Source of the DNA: an archaeon
GTDB taxonomy: Archaea > Thermoproteota > Nitrososphaeria > Nitrososphaerales > Gagatemarchaeaceae
Direction: 5' to 3'
DNA: 56,800 nt
Assembly: GCA_021796515.1 (NCBI GenBank)
Contig: JAKACC010000004.1
Span: 1 to 56,800 of the forward strand
In this document: positions 30,292-38,540 of the stretch, one piece after another
How the letters are laid out: each line of letters begins with the position of its first letter
How positions within the stretch are numbered: the stretch's first letter is position 1
The notes under the pieces: model-generated
Database searches by the model: none
Seen by the model: the letters and a program-made list of their open reading frames with translations, nothing else
What the model was told of the DNA's origin: nothing
Program-made: the position numbers and the translations under genes

Positions 30292-32130
30292 TCATGTGGG
30301 CTCCGACTTCGACATCAGCATCACCGCCCTTTCGTATGCCCGTATCACGTCGGTCCTGGTTATGATGCCCACGAGCCTCCCTGATTCCTCGGACACGACC
30401 GGGAGCCGGCCCACCCCCTGGTTCGTCATCGTCTCCAGTGCGGTGAGCAGAGAGTCGTCAGAGTGGGCGACCAGGAGGTTCTGGGTCATCACATCCTTCA
30501 CCGGTGTGCTCCCCATCTGCTCCCGGGGTATCCGCTGAAGGTCGCTGACAGTCACAATCCCGACCACCTTGTCGGCCTCTACTATCGGAATCCCTCGGTA
30601 CCCTTTCTCCACCACCACCTGGTAGGCGGAGGCCACTGTATCGGTCGGGGAGAGAGTGAAGACCGAGTGGTTCATGGCGTCTGACACGAGGATCTTGGTC
30701 AGGAGCGGGACGTTGTACTCCCCCCTGTGCGCCGGGGAGTCCGCCCTTCTGAGGACCTGGCTCCTGTAGATGGTGAACTTCGGCGTCGTGACGAAGTAGG
30801 CGGCGACCACCGCGACCATCGCCGGCGGGAGCAGGTTTAGGGTCCCGGTCATCTCGCTGACCATCAGCATCACGGCGATTGGGACGCGGCCCACCCCCCC
30901 GAAGAGGGCTATCATCCCGACCACGACCAGGGGCGCAGGGACGGGTATCCACCCGGGGAGGAGCTCGTTCACGACAATCCAGAAGGCGGCGCCGACGAAC
31001 CCTCCGATCACGAGCGAAGGCGCGAAGACGCCTGCGCTCCCCCCGGAGCCCACCGTGAATGCGGTAGCCGTTATCTTCAGGAGGATTACCGCGATCAGGA
31101 CGGCCAGGAGGGGGAGGGCGAGGTAGTTGGCGCTTATCTGCGAAAGGTTGCCGTCGATCATGATTTGGAGGAAGCCGTAGCCGAGGCCGACCACCTGGGG
31201 GAAGAAGATCGCGATGACGCCGGCGACCCCCGCCCCTATCATAGGCCTCGCGTACTTGGTGACGGGGAGGCGGGCGAAGAGATCCTTGACCGAGTAGAAC
31301 GTGTACGTGTGGAGCCGCCCCACGAGCCCGCAGACGATCCCGAGTGCGGCATAGATTAGGAGGTTCCGAGGTTCGCTGAAGGAGTAGGTCAGGCCGGAGC
31401 CGAATATGGGGGTGAACCCTGTGTAGGACGCGAATATTATGTATCCGACGGGTGAAGCGATGAACGACGGGATCAAGGCCTCCACTTCGAAGTCGCCTCC
31501 GCTGTACAGTATCTCTCCTGAAAGGATGGCGCCGCCGAAGGGGGACTTGAAGATGGACCCTATCCCTGCCCCGATCCCCACAGCCACAGCTATCCGTTTG
31601 TCCTTGACCGGAAGTTTGAGCAGGTCGCCGATGAAGGACCCGAACCCCGCGGCGATCTGGGCGGTCGGCCCCTCCCTTCCGCCGCTCCCTCCTGACCCGA
31701 TAGTGAACGCCGAGGCGACCGCCTTCACCAGGGGAACCCTCCTCCTGATCTTCCCGTCCCGCCTGTGGAATGCGGCGATCGCCTCGTCTGTTCCGTGACC
31801 CTCTGCTTCGGGGGCGAAGCGGTAGACTATGAATCCCGCAATCGCCCCTCCTATGATAGTTGAGATTGGGATTAGGAGGAAGTTGGGGTGAACCGTGAGC
31901 GGGGCAGCCGCCTCACCGGCGGGGTTCGGGGGGAAGAACCCCGTAATCCCTCCCAGCATCAGGTTGTTCACGAGTTCTATGGCGGTGTAGAACCCTACGG
32001 CCCCCGCTCCTGCTATGGTCCCGATCAGGAGGCCTACTACCACCCATTTTGCAAGGTAGCCCTGCTGGAGTACCCGGTTGATTCTCGAGCCGATGGAGGA
32101 GCCGCTTAATGGCACAGAGAGGTGAACCAT
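30292..32130 (-). CDS. CLC family chloride channel/transporter with C-terminal CBS pair
   Basis: A 612-aa protein. Anion-pathway motifs: GSGGSGGREGPTAQIAAGFGS with the gating Glu, GSGGSAGVFAPSLVIGGF, and GHGTDEAI in place of GSGIP. Two CBS domains follow (MNHSVFTLSPTDTVASAY, PVKDVMTQNLLVAHSDDSLL), which usually bind nucleotides. In KSPFGGAILSGEILYS the position aligned with the internal proton Glu of E. coli ClC is occupied by Ile, so proton coupling may differ. The upstream 170 bp can fold into several strong hairpins. Confidence 0.92.
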   Translation of the reverse strand: MVHLSVPLSGSSIGSRINRVLQQGYLAKWVVVGLLIGTIAGAGAVGFYTAIELVNNLMLGGITGFFPPNPAGEAAAPLTVHPNFLLIPISTIIGGAIAGFIVYRFAPEAEGHGTDEAIAAFHRRDGKIRRRVPLVKAVASAFTIGSGGSGGREGPTAQIAAGFGSFIGDLLKLPVKDKRIAVAVGIGAGIGSIFKSPFGGAILSGEILYSGGDFEVEALIPSFIASPVGYIIFASYTGFTPIFGSGLTYSFSEPRNLLIYAALGIVCGLVGRLHTYTFYSVKDLFARLPVTKYARPMIGAGVAGVIAIFFPQVVGLGYGFLQIMIDGNLSQISANYLALPLLAVLIAVILLKITATAFTVGSGGSAGVFAPSLVIGGFVGAAFWIVVNELLPGWIPVPAPLVVVGMIALFGGVGRVPIAVMLMVSEMTGTLNLLPPAMVAVVAAYFVTTPKFTIYRSQVLRRADSPAHRGEYNVPLLTKILVSDAMNHSVFTLSPTDTVASAYQVVVEKGYRGIPIVEADKVVGIVTVSDLQRIPREQMGSTPVKDVMTQNLLVAHSDDSLLTALETMTNQGVGRLPVVSEESGRLVGIITRTDVIRAYERAVMLMSKSEPT

Positions 32131-32163
32131 GCGCCCGAGACCTCAAAAAGGTTTGGAGCTTTC

Positions 32164-32300
32164 CGCTCTGATGCGAGTCCGCCCCGACGCCAAGGACGAA
32201 GAGCGTCGAGGCGGACCGTCGCATGGTCCCGGATGCAGTCGGCTGCAGAAATCGCTGGCAGCGCGCCTCGGATTGTGCCCCTCGCCGGAGCCCGAGGCGT
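32164..32300 (-). ncRNA. Structured RNA candidate: long leader of the CLC gene or a separate small RNA
   Basis: Several stems lie in a row: 32171-32190/32203-32224 (19 paired bases with a 2-nt bulge and one mismatch); 32234-32247 (tgcag-tcgg-ctgca); 32253-32263 (cgct/agcg); 32264-32271/32292-32299 (cgcctcgg/ccgaggcg) enclosing ctc-gccg-gag. A TATA-like gttaaatacc (32318-32327) works in both directions and would start a minus-strand transcript near the last stem. A T5 run (cctttttgagg) follows the first-listed stem before the CLC ATG. No known riboswitch consensus recognised. Confidence 0.45.
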
Positions 32301-32317
32301 CCAAAAATCTAACACCC

Positions 32318-32327
32318 GTTAAATACC
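32318..32327. promoter_or_regulatory. TATA box for the radical SAM/SPASM gene, possibly bidirectional
   Basis: gttaaatacc lies about 37 nt before ATG 32359. Read on the other strand as ggtatttaac, it could drive the structured CLC leader. Confidence 0.5.
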
Positions 32328-32358
32328 CGACCTGCAGACGGAAAGTCGCGAACCTGCA

Positions 32359-33450
32359 ATGCCATTTTCCGAGAGGCCAGTGTTGGTCTTCTGGGAGACT
32401 ACCAAGGCGTGCCCCCTCTCGTGCGTCCACTGCAGGGCGTCGGCGATCCTCGGGCCTGTCCCCGGGGAGCTGACCACCGAGGAGGGGACGCATGTGATCG
32501 ACCAGGTAAAATCCTTCGGCGGCCGGCCCCCTGTATTGGTCTTCACAGGGGGGGACCCGTTGATGCGGAGCGACCTCCCCAGGCTGTTGGCGTACGCCAG
32601 GGACTCCGGAGTGCCGTTCGCGGTCTCCCCGGCTGTGAGCAAGAATCTCACTGACGGTTTCCTGACCGGCCTCCGCGACGTGGGGGCCTCGTCCATCTCC
32701 ATCAGCCTGGACGGTGCGCGCCCCGCGACCCACGACGCGATAAGACGGGTCGACGGGACCTTCGAGTTGACCCTCGAGAGGATCAAGACCGCGATAAAGC
32801 TCGGGGTGAACGTCCAAGTCAACACCGCAGTCATGAAAGCGAACCTCCGCGAGCTCCCCGAGATGCTCGACCTGGTCAAGGGACTGGGGGTGAAGATATG
32901 GGAGCTCTTTTTCCTGATTCAAGTAGGGAGGGGGTCCGGCGTCGCTGACCTGACTCCCTCGGAATACGAGACCGCCTGCAACTTCGCCTACGACGCTTCG
33001 CGGCTGGGGATGGTCGTCAGGTGCGTCGAAGCGCCTTTCGTCAGAAGGGTTGCGAGCAGGAGGAGGGCGGAAGGTGAGTACTGGCATGATGTGGCATATC
33101 TGGAGATGAAAGAGGGACTCGGTGGCGCCGGGAGCGAGCTCGCGGCTTCGACCCTCGGTCCGAGGGGGACCCTGGACGGAGACGGAATCGTCTTCGTCGC
33201 TCACGATGGGACCATCAGCCCCGGGGGCCTGCTCCCGGTCCCCCTCGGCAACGTGAAGAATGACGACCTAGCTGCTGTCTACAGGACGGACCCGCTCCTG
33301 CAGAAGATACGGGGGAGGGAGTTCAGCGGCCCATGCGGGCGCTGTGCCTTCTCCGATGTCTGCGGCGGGAGCAGGGCCAGGTCCTACGCTTGGAGCGGAG
33401 ACCCCCTCGGCTCGGACCCGGCATGCTCCCTCGCGGGCTCTTCCTTCTGA
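32359..33450 (+). CDS. Radical SAM/SPASM domain protein
   Basis: A 363-aa protein. The radical SAM cluster motif is CPLSCVHC in FWETTKACPLSCVHCRASA, with FTGGDPLMRSDLP and SISLDGARPATHDAIRRVDG following. The C-terminal SPASM-type Cys set CGRCAFSDVCGGSRARS...C binds auxiliary Fe-S. The N-terminal layout resembles AhbD/NirJ-type heme-pathway enzymes and peptide-modifying SPASM proteins. No heme or precursor-peptide gene is adjacent, so the substrate is unknown. A small membrane protein follows after 10 nt. Confidence 0.85.
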   Translation: MPFSERPVLVFWETTKACPLSCVHCRASAILGPVPGELTTEEGTHVIDQVKSFGGRPPVLVFTGGDPLMRSDLPRLLAYARDSGVPFAVSPAVSKNLTDGFLTGLRDVGASSISISLDGARPATHDAIRRVDGTFELTLERIKTAIKLGVNVQVNTAVMKANLRELPEMLDLVKGLGVKIWELFFLIQVGRGSGVADLTPSEYETACNFAYDASRLGMVVRCVEAPFVRRVASRRRAEGEYWHDVAYLEMKEGLGGAGSELAASTLGPRGTLDGDGIVFVAHDGTISPGGLLPVPLGNVKNDDLAAVYRTDPLLQKIRGREFSGPCGRCAFSDVCGGSRARSYAWSGDPLGSDPACSLAGSSF

Positions 33451-33460
33451 CGGTGTCAAC

Positions 33461-33946
33461 ATGTCCCTGCTCTTCGCCTTGGTCCTCTGGGTGCACCTGT
33501 TCTCGGCGATGGTACTCGTCGGCGGCTCTTTCTTCATCTGGCTCGTCGTCTGGCCCGCGTCTTACAAGATAGCCAAGGACGAGGCCGACCGGACCCGGAT
33601 GGTCGGGAGGATAGCCAAGCGGTTCGCCTACTTCACCCACGGCACCGTCGTGGCACTCGTCCTGAGCGGGCTGTATCTGGCGGCGCCTTACATCGAGGCG
33701 CCTGCTCTCCTCCTCTCGACGTTCGCGGGAGATGTGTTGCTGGCGAAAATGGTTTTGGTGGTCTCGGCCGTCTCGCTCATGTACGCCAACAACATCTACC
33801 ACGGCAGGAAGATAATGCGCCTCGTCACCGAGGGGCGGCTCGATGACGTGAAGAGGGTGAGAAGGCTCACCCACGTCGCGTCCTACGTCACCCTCGGGCT
33901 GCTCGTCGCTATCACGGTGCTCGGCGCCGTCCTCGTGGCCGGCTAG
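33461..33946 (+). CDS. CopD-like four-TM membrane protein
   Basis: A 161-aa protein with four helices. ALVLWVHLFSAMVLVGGSFFIWLVVWPASYKI resembles the HL..A...GG..F start of CopD/DUF4149-type proteins, and a His in the second helix (YFTHGTVVALVLSGLYL) could bind heme or copper. The actual start is ATG 33461, 10 nt after the SPASM protein stop; the track ORF begins inside that gene. Probably co-transcribed with it. Function uncertain. Confidence 0.6.
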   Translation: MSLLFALVLWVHLFSAMVLVGGSFFIWLVVWPASYKIAKDEADRTRMVGRIAKRFAYFTHGTVVALVLSGLYLAAPYIEAPALLLSTFAGDVLLAKMVLVVSAVSLMYANNIYHGRKIMRLVTEGRLDDVKRVRRLTHVASYVTLGLLVAITVLGAVLVAG

Positions 33947-34030
33947 TCCGGACCTGTCCGTTGAAACGAATATTCGACCGAGGCAGGGGGACGGCGCGAC
34001 GGAAGCGCTCAGATCGCCTCGAGAGCCGAA

Positions 34031-34702
34031 TCAAAACGCCGGCTGTTTCAGCGGAACCTGGTCATCCTGGAGCGGCATCCCGAGGGCGGTAGCCATTATC
34101 CTGCGCTCTGCGCTCCTGAGTATCTCGCTCAGGGTAGAGGGCCTCACCCCCACGAGTTCGCTCAGCCCAGTAAGGCTGATCCGCCTGGGGAACTCGAAGT
34201 AGCCTCGCGCCACGGCCTCGGCCAGAATCTCCTTCTGTCTCGCGGTGAGGGTGGCTCTCGTTTCGAGGGGCGCCACGTCCTCTATCTTCGCGTCGACCCC
34301 TTCTTTATCCAGCCTAGACATGACCTGGCGGAAGTCGCTAGTCTTCCTGACGATGAACCTCCAGGAAGACGGGCTCGCATCGAAGTTCAGGGGGCAGTCG
34401 AGGCACACTATGGCTGCGTCGTTCGACGCACGGCAGACCGCGGGCTTGTCGAGGACCACGAGGAGCGGGTACACGTTCCCTTGTCCTTCCCCCTCCACGG
34501 CCTGCCTGACCCCTCTTGCCTTGCGTATCCCCGCGACGACAGCCCTGACCCTTCTGGCGTCCCCCCGCAGCTCGAGGAGCAGAGACATGCCCGTCCCGTT
34601 GAAGGGTTTACAGTCCACGACCTCAAGTTTCACCCCGTTCTCTTTCGCAATGTCCTGTAGCTTGTTCTCGGCCTTGATCTGGAGCGTGATCTGCCTGAGC
34701 AT
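34031..34702 (-). CDS. HTH_10 (bacterioopsin-activator type) transcriptional regulator
   Basis: A 223-aa protein. The C-terminal HTH_10 domain is clear: LTARQKEILAEAVARGYFEFPR, SLTGLSELVGVRPSTLSEILRSAERRI. The N-terminal about 150 residues form a sensor region with several Cys (VDCKPF, AVCRASN, IVCLDCPLNF) that could sense metal or redox state. ATG 34702 is about 25 nt from a TATA box (gttatatact), implying a leaderless transcript. It is monocistronic; targets unknown. Confidence 0.85.
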   Translation of the reverse strand: MLRQITLQIKAENKLQDIAKENGVKLEVVDCKPFNGTGMSLLLELRGDARRVRAVVAGIRKARGVRQAVEGEGQGNVYPLLVVLDKPAVCRASNDAAIVCLDCPLNFDASPSSWRFIVRKTSDFRQVMSRLDKEGVDAKIEDVAPLETRATLTARQKEILAEAVARGYFEFPRRISLTGLSELVGVRPSTLSEILRSAERRIMATALGMPLQDDQVPLKQPAF

Positions 34703-34792
34703 CTACAGGATTCAGGGCGGTGGAGTATATAACGCGGAAAGGCGATTCTCAGAACTGGAAACCGCGCCCTCCGCGGGGGTCCTCATGACCCA

Positions 34793-35335
34793 CTAGGTGG
34801 GTTTCGTCGCCCCCGGCTCGGTCTTCGTCGCCTCATACACCGACAACTCTTCGTAGAAGAGCCTCAACGAGGACAGCCGCCGGAGGCTGAAACCGCCCTC
34901 GGCGCAGATGGCCCTCATCTCGGCCGGGTCGGCCTGGTCGTTGAGAAGGAACACGACCGCACCGCCTTTCTTCACGGCCCTGAGCGCCTCGCGCAGGAAC
35001 CTCTTTGGGACCTCGAGCCCGCTCCCTGCTTCCACTGCGGCGTCGCCTGCCTCTTCCTCCTTCAGATAGGGAGGGTTGAACGCCACCAGGTCGAAGCTCG
35101 AGTTACGGATGCAGGAAGCTCCGTCGGCGAGTAGGAAGCTAGCGCCAGCCCGCCAGTCATCCATCGACGGCCTTACGAGATCTGTTCCTGCTACGGTGTT
35201 GAACCTCTTTGAAAGGACCGAGAGGCCCCCTCCGTTCCCCGCCCCCATCTCAAGGCACGCCTCTCCGGCGTACCGGCCCAGGGCTTCCCTGAACAGCGCC
35301 GAGTCATGCGAAGAGATGTAAGGCTCCGCGCTCAT
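34793..35335 (-). CDS. HemK/PrmC-like methyltransferase (archaeal Mtq2-type)
   Basis: A 180-aa class I methyltransferase. The SAM-binding ACLEMGAGNGGGLSVLSKRF and the glutamine-methyltransferase motif FDLVAFNPPYLKEEE are visible. Archaeal and eukaryal homologues methylate the GGQ glutamine of release factor aRF1/eRF1. Its start overlaps the previous small gene by 4 nt. It is the last gene of the GINS-MCM-Hel308 operon. Confidence 0.85.
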   Translation of the reverse strand: MSAEPYISSHDSALFREALGRYAGEACLEMGAGNGGGLSVLSKRFNTVAGTDLVRPSMDDWRAGASFLLADGASCIRNSSFDLVAFNPPYLKEEEAGDAAVEAGSGLEVPKRFLREALRAVKKGGAVVFLLNDQADPAEMRAICAEGGFSLRRLSSLRLFYEELSVYEATKTEPGATKPT

Positions 35336-35595
35336 TCGGTGATGCCATCGTCTTTGAGGGACTTGTACTCTTCTGGGGCGAGTATCTGCGTTATGTTCTG
35401 GGTGGTGTAGAAATAGGCAGGGGCCCCGTCGGGAGAGAACGCAAGGCTGTTGTCAGGGTTTTGGAGCCTGTAGACCTTCACCATCGCCGGCTTTATCCCC
35501 AGTACGGTCCCGTCGTCGAGCGAGTAGTAGCTGAACCTCTCCTGTAGCGGCTTGAAGCCTACCAGTTTTCCCTTGGGTTGCGGCGAAGGAATCAT
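35332..35595 (-). CDS. Small conserved-looking hypothetical protein
   Basis: An 87-aa soluble protein (GFKPLQERFSYYSLDDGTVLGIKPAMVKVYRL), probably a small beta-barrel-like fold. No family recognised. It is coupled to the methyltransferase by a 4-nt overlap and starts 9 nt after the PP-loop gene. Confidence 0.6.
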   Translation of the reverse strand: MIPSPQPKGKLVGFKPLQERFSYYSLDDGTVLGIKPAMVKVYRLQNPDNSLAFSPDGAPAYFYTTQNITQILAPEEYKSLKDDGITE

Positions 35596-35604
35596 AGGCC
35601 TCCT

Positions 35605-36378
35605 TCAGGCAGGGGCGTTAAAAGGTGCTCTGGCCACCAGCTTCTGGACCCCGGAGCTGTACTGGGCTGCCTTCTTGGGCGCGCCGGCCACATCCTCGGG
35701 GACGCCAAGGATGACCGCGGCCCTCCTTAGAACCGCTTTCCTCACCCCGCCCGAGATCTTGTAGGCCAGCGGGATCCCACCGGCGACAGACCCCAGCATC
35801 TCGTAGGGGAACCTTGGTTCGGCCCAGCGGCTGCATGCCCTGACGTCTCTCTCCTTCCCCCTCTCGGAGTACTCCCTCGCGTCGGAAGACATGAGGGACT
35901 CGGCCGCTGCGCCCCCTGCCTTCTCAATCGCCTCGGAGTACTTCGCATACCCTCCGAAGAGCTCGTCGGCCATCTGGCCGAGGAGAATCACCTTGGCCCC
36001 TCCGTCCCGGGCTTTCTGAGACACGAGTGCGTAGAGGCACCACAGGCTCCGGTCCATGAGGGTCGGGGGGAACGGAAGGTCGACCTCTCCAAGTTCCCTC
36101 GAAACGTTCTGAGGGGTGAGTTCCACGGTCGCTAGCTCGACCCCCAGCGCAGCCGCAGCCCTCCTCGCCGTCCCTGCATCGCTCGAGCCTGCGGCGAACC
36201 CCGCCACGGCAGTGACCGCGGCATCGGCGGCCGCGCACCTAACCAGGACCGAGCTGTCCACCCCGCCAGAAAAGGCCACGGCCACTCTGCTCTCCCCCCG
36301 CACCGCCTCTGCCACGGCTCCCCTGATCTTTCCAGCCAGGACTTGGGCGCAGTCTTCGAACTCCCTGGGGAGGGCCAT
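35605..36378 (-). CDS. Asparagine-synthetase-like PP-loop ATPase (no glutaminase domain)
   Basis: A 257-aa protein. It has the PP-loop AVAFSGGVDSSVLVRCAA, LLGQMADELFGGYAKY, the family's RFPYEMLG region, and KKAAQYSSGVQKL near the C-terminus. This is the synthetase domain of AsnB without the N-terminal amidotransferase domain, so ammonia would come from elsewhere or the acceptor differs. The start overlaps the hel308 stop (TGATG). Confidence 0.82.
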   Translation of the reverse strand: MALPREFEDCAQVLAGKIRGAVAEAVRGESRVAVAFSGGVDSSVLVRCAAADAAVTAVAGFAAGSSDAGTARRAAAALGVELATVELTPQNVSRELGEVDLPFPPTLMDRSLWCLYALVSQKARDGGAKVILLGQMADELFGGYAKYSEAIEKAGGAAAESLMSSDAREYSERGKERDVRACSRWAEPRFPYEMLGSVAGGIPLAYKISGGVRKAVLRRAAVILGVPEDVAGAPKKAAQYSSGVQKLVARAPFNAPA

Positions 36379-38522
36379 CAGCGTCTCGACACCTGCTCCT
36401 TGATCTTCCTGGCCATGGAGGTGCCAACCTTGTCCACGGCCGCCAACTTCTCGGCGGGGGCTTCCTCGAGTTCTTCCAGTGTCCTGAACCCCGCCGTGAA
36501 AAGGGCCCGCGCCCTGACCCTCCCGACCCCGCTCAGGGCGGTCAGCTCTACCAGCTCCTCAGACACGCCGCTCACGACCCTCCTCCTGAGCAGGTCGGCT
36601 TGCCTCACCATGTCAGGGAGTTTGAAGAGCTTGGACAGCTCGCCCAGAGCATGGAGCAGCCAGTCGGCGTTGTCGACGGCCCTGTGCATGTCTCCGGGCT
36701 CTACCCCGAGCCTGTCGAGCAGCTGTTCCTCGCGCCATTCATCGATCCACCCGTGGAGGGCCATCACGCTCCTCATGTCCTGCAGGGCCCTGTCGTAGTC
36801 GGCGAACTCCCTGGCGGTGTGCCTCTTCAGCATCTCGGGACCGTGCTCTTCCATGAACGCGATGGCGAGGTCGTAGTCCTTGGTCCTGAGAGGGAACTTT
36901 GGTTCGAAGTCGGGGGTCGAGGCGACGAGGTGGAGCAGCCCCGCCGTGTAGTCCTTCCCCGGCTCCGTGTGCTTTACCGAGTCCCTGAACAGGACGGCGG
37001 TGGCCGGGTCGACATAGAGCACAGAGACCATCATGCCGAAGTCCGTCGCGTAGAAGAGCCCCCCGCGAGACTCCACCAGCCGCTCTGACAGGAGGTATCC
37101 GAGCGCCCTTTCCGTAAGCTTCGTCAGGTCGCCCTCCTCTATCTGGATGGCGAGCAGAGTCTTCCGGAACAGGCTGTCGAGGTCCGCCTTGGAGACCCCC
37201 CTCCACGTGGCGATCGTTGCCAGGCAGTGTGAGCGCATCGCGGGCTCGCCCGCAAGCTTCGACATGATGGGCTCCGGAGGCCCCTTTGTGTAATGCTCTA
37301 GGAAGTCAGCGGCGAGCTGGGAAGGGGGTGGTATCATCACGGTCTCGCCATGGTCGTCGTATTGGGGGCGTCCCGCCCTCCCGGCCATCTGCCTGTAATC
37401 TATGACCGAGATCTCCGCGTTCCCTCCGTGCTCTGCGTCGTAGCGCGTCATGTCTGCTATCACGACCCGCCTCGCCGGGAGGTTGATCCCGGCGGCGAGC
37501 GTTGGAGTGGCCGCGAGGACCTTTATTGCCCTGGCGCGGTAGTACTGTTCCACGATCCTTCTATGCTCGGCCTCCAGCCCGGCGTGATGGAAGGCGGACC
37601 CCTTCGCCACAACCTCCGCAAGAAGCCTGCTTAGGCTCGTCTCCTCCCCCGAGGCGAGGATCCTCCTGGACGCTTCGGACGCCGCCTTCCTCTCCTCCTG
37701 GCCGAGGCTCTTCTGGGTCAGCTCCGCCGCCCTCGTAGCCAGGCTGACGGCCCTTCTTCTGGTGCTGGCGAAGATGAGCGCCTGCCCTCCTCCCTTGAGG
37801 GTGTCCATCGCCACGTCTATGGGCGGGCCGTAGGTGGACCGGGGGATAGGCGCCTCCTCGCCGTCGGCGAAGACCACCCTCCCGTAGTCGTACACGCCCT
37901 CCCTGAGGGGGACAGGCCTCCAGTTCAGCTCCACGGAGGCCGCCCTGAGCCACGACGCGACGGTCCCCGCGTTGCTGATTGTAGCCGAGAGGGCGAGTAC
38001 CTGCGCGTCGAGCCCCAGATGCAGCACCTTCGTCAGGATCATCTCCAGCGTTGGCCCCCTGTGGTCGCTTCCGGCAAGGTGGACCTCGTCCGCTATGAAG
38101 AGCCCGACGCTGTTGATCCAACCGACCCGATGCCGCATCACCGAATCGAAGCGCTCGTTCGTCAAGACGATGATGTCCGCCTTTCCCAGCGACTCTCCCG
38201 ACGAGTCGTAGTCCCCCGTCGAGATAGTGGTCCTGAGACCGAACGTCGAGAACTCGGAGAACTCCGCATATTTCTCGGACGCGAGCGCTCTCAGCGGGGC
38301 GAGATACACCACCTTCTTCCGCTGTACCTTTGCCTTCAGATAGGCGGCCATCAGGGCGAGCAGTGTCTTCCCCGAGGCCGTGGGGGATGATACCACCAGG
38401 CTCTTGCCTTCGAGGAGCCCTGCTAGGATCGCCTGCTCCTGAGGGGGGTAGAGCACGGTAATCCCTTTTCCCCGGATGTACTGGAGGAGCTCATCAGGAA
38501 CCTTCACCTCTTCTAGCCTCAA
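36378..38522 (-). CDS. hel308: Hel308-type Ski2-like DNA helicase
   Basis: A 714-aa superfamily 2 helicase acting at stalled forks. Motifs: Q-like YPPQEQAI, Walker A SPTASGKT, LAPLRALASEKY, DEVH box ADEVHLAG, SATISN, STRRRAV, QMAGRAGRPQYDDHGE, and a C-terminal HhH-like region (LSGVGRVRARALFTAGF; KVGTSMARKIKEQV). The start TTG 38522 is 18 nt after the MCM stop. It overlaps the PP-loop gene by 1 nt. Confidence 0.93.
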   Translation of the reverse strand: MRLEEVKVPDELLQYIRGKGITVLYPPQEQAILAGLLEGKSLVVSSPTASGKTLLALMAAYLKAKVQRKKVVYLAPLRALASEKYAEFSEFSTFGLRTTISTGDYDSSGESLGKADIIVLTNERFDSVMRHRVGWINSVGLFIADEVHLAGSDHRGPTLEMILTKVLHLGLDAQVLALSATISNAGTVASWLRAASVELNWRPVPLREGVYDYGRVVFADGEEAPIPRSTYGPPIDVAMDTLKGGGQALIFASTRRRAVSLATRAAELTQKSLGQEERKAASEASRRILASGEETSLSRLLAEVVAKGSAFHHAGLEAEHRRIVEQYYRARAIKVLAATPTLAAGINLPARRVVIADMTRYDAEHGGNAEISVIDYRQMAGRAGRPQYDDHGETVMIPPPSQLAADFLEHYTKGPPEPIMSKLAGEPAMRSHCLATIATWRGVSKADLDSLFRKTLLAIQIEEGDLTKLTERALGYLLSERLVESRGGLFYATDFGMMVSVLYVDPATAVLFRDSVKHTEPGKDYTAGLLHLVASTPDFEPKFPLRTKDYDLAIAFMEEHGPEMLKRHTAREFADYDRALQDMRSVMALHGWIDEWREEQLLDRLGVEPGDMHRAVDNADWLLHALGELSKLFKLPDMVRQADLLRRRVVSGVSEELVELTALSGVGRVRARALFTAGFRTLEELEEAPAEKLAAVDKVGTSMARKIKEQVSRR

Positions 38523-38540
38523 ACGGCCGTCACCTGCAGG

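Noticed and set aside
32143-33204. 353-aa minus-strand ORF opposite the SPASM radical SAM gene
   Set aside because: It is antisense to a gene with intact Fe-S motifs; the peptide is low complexity.
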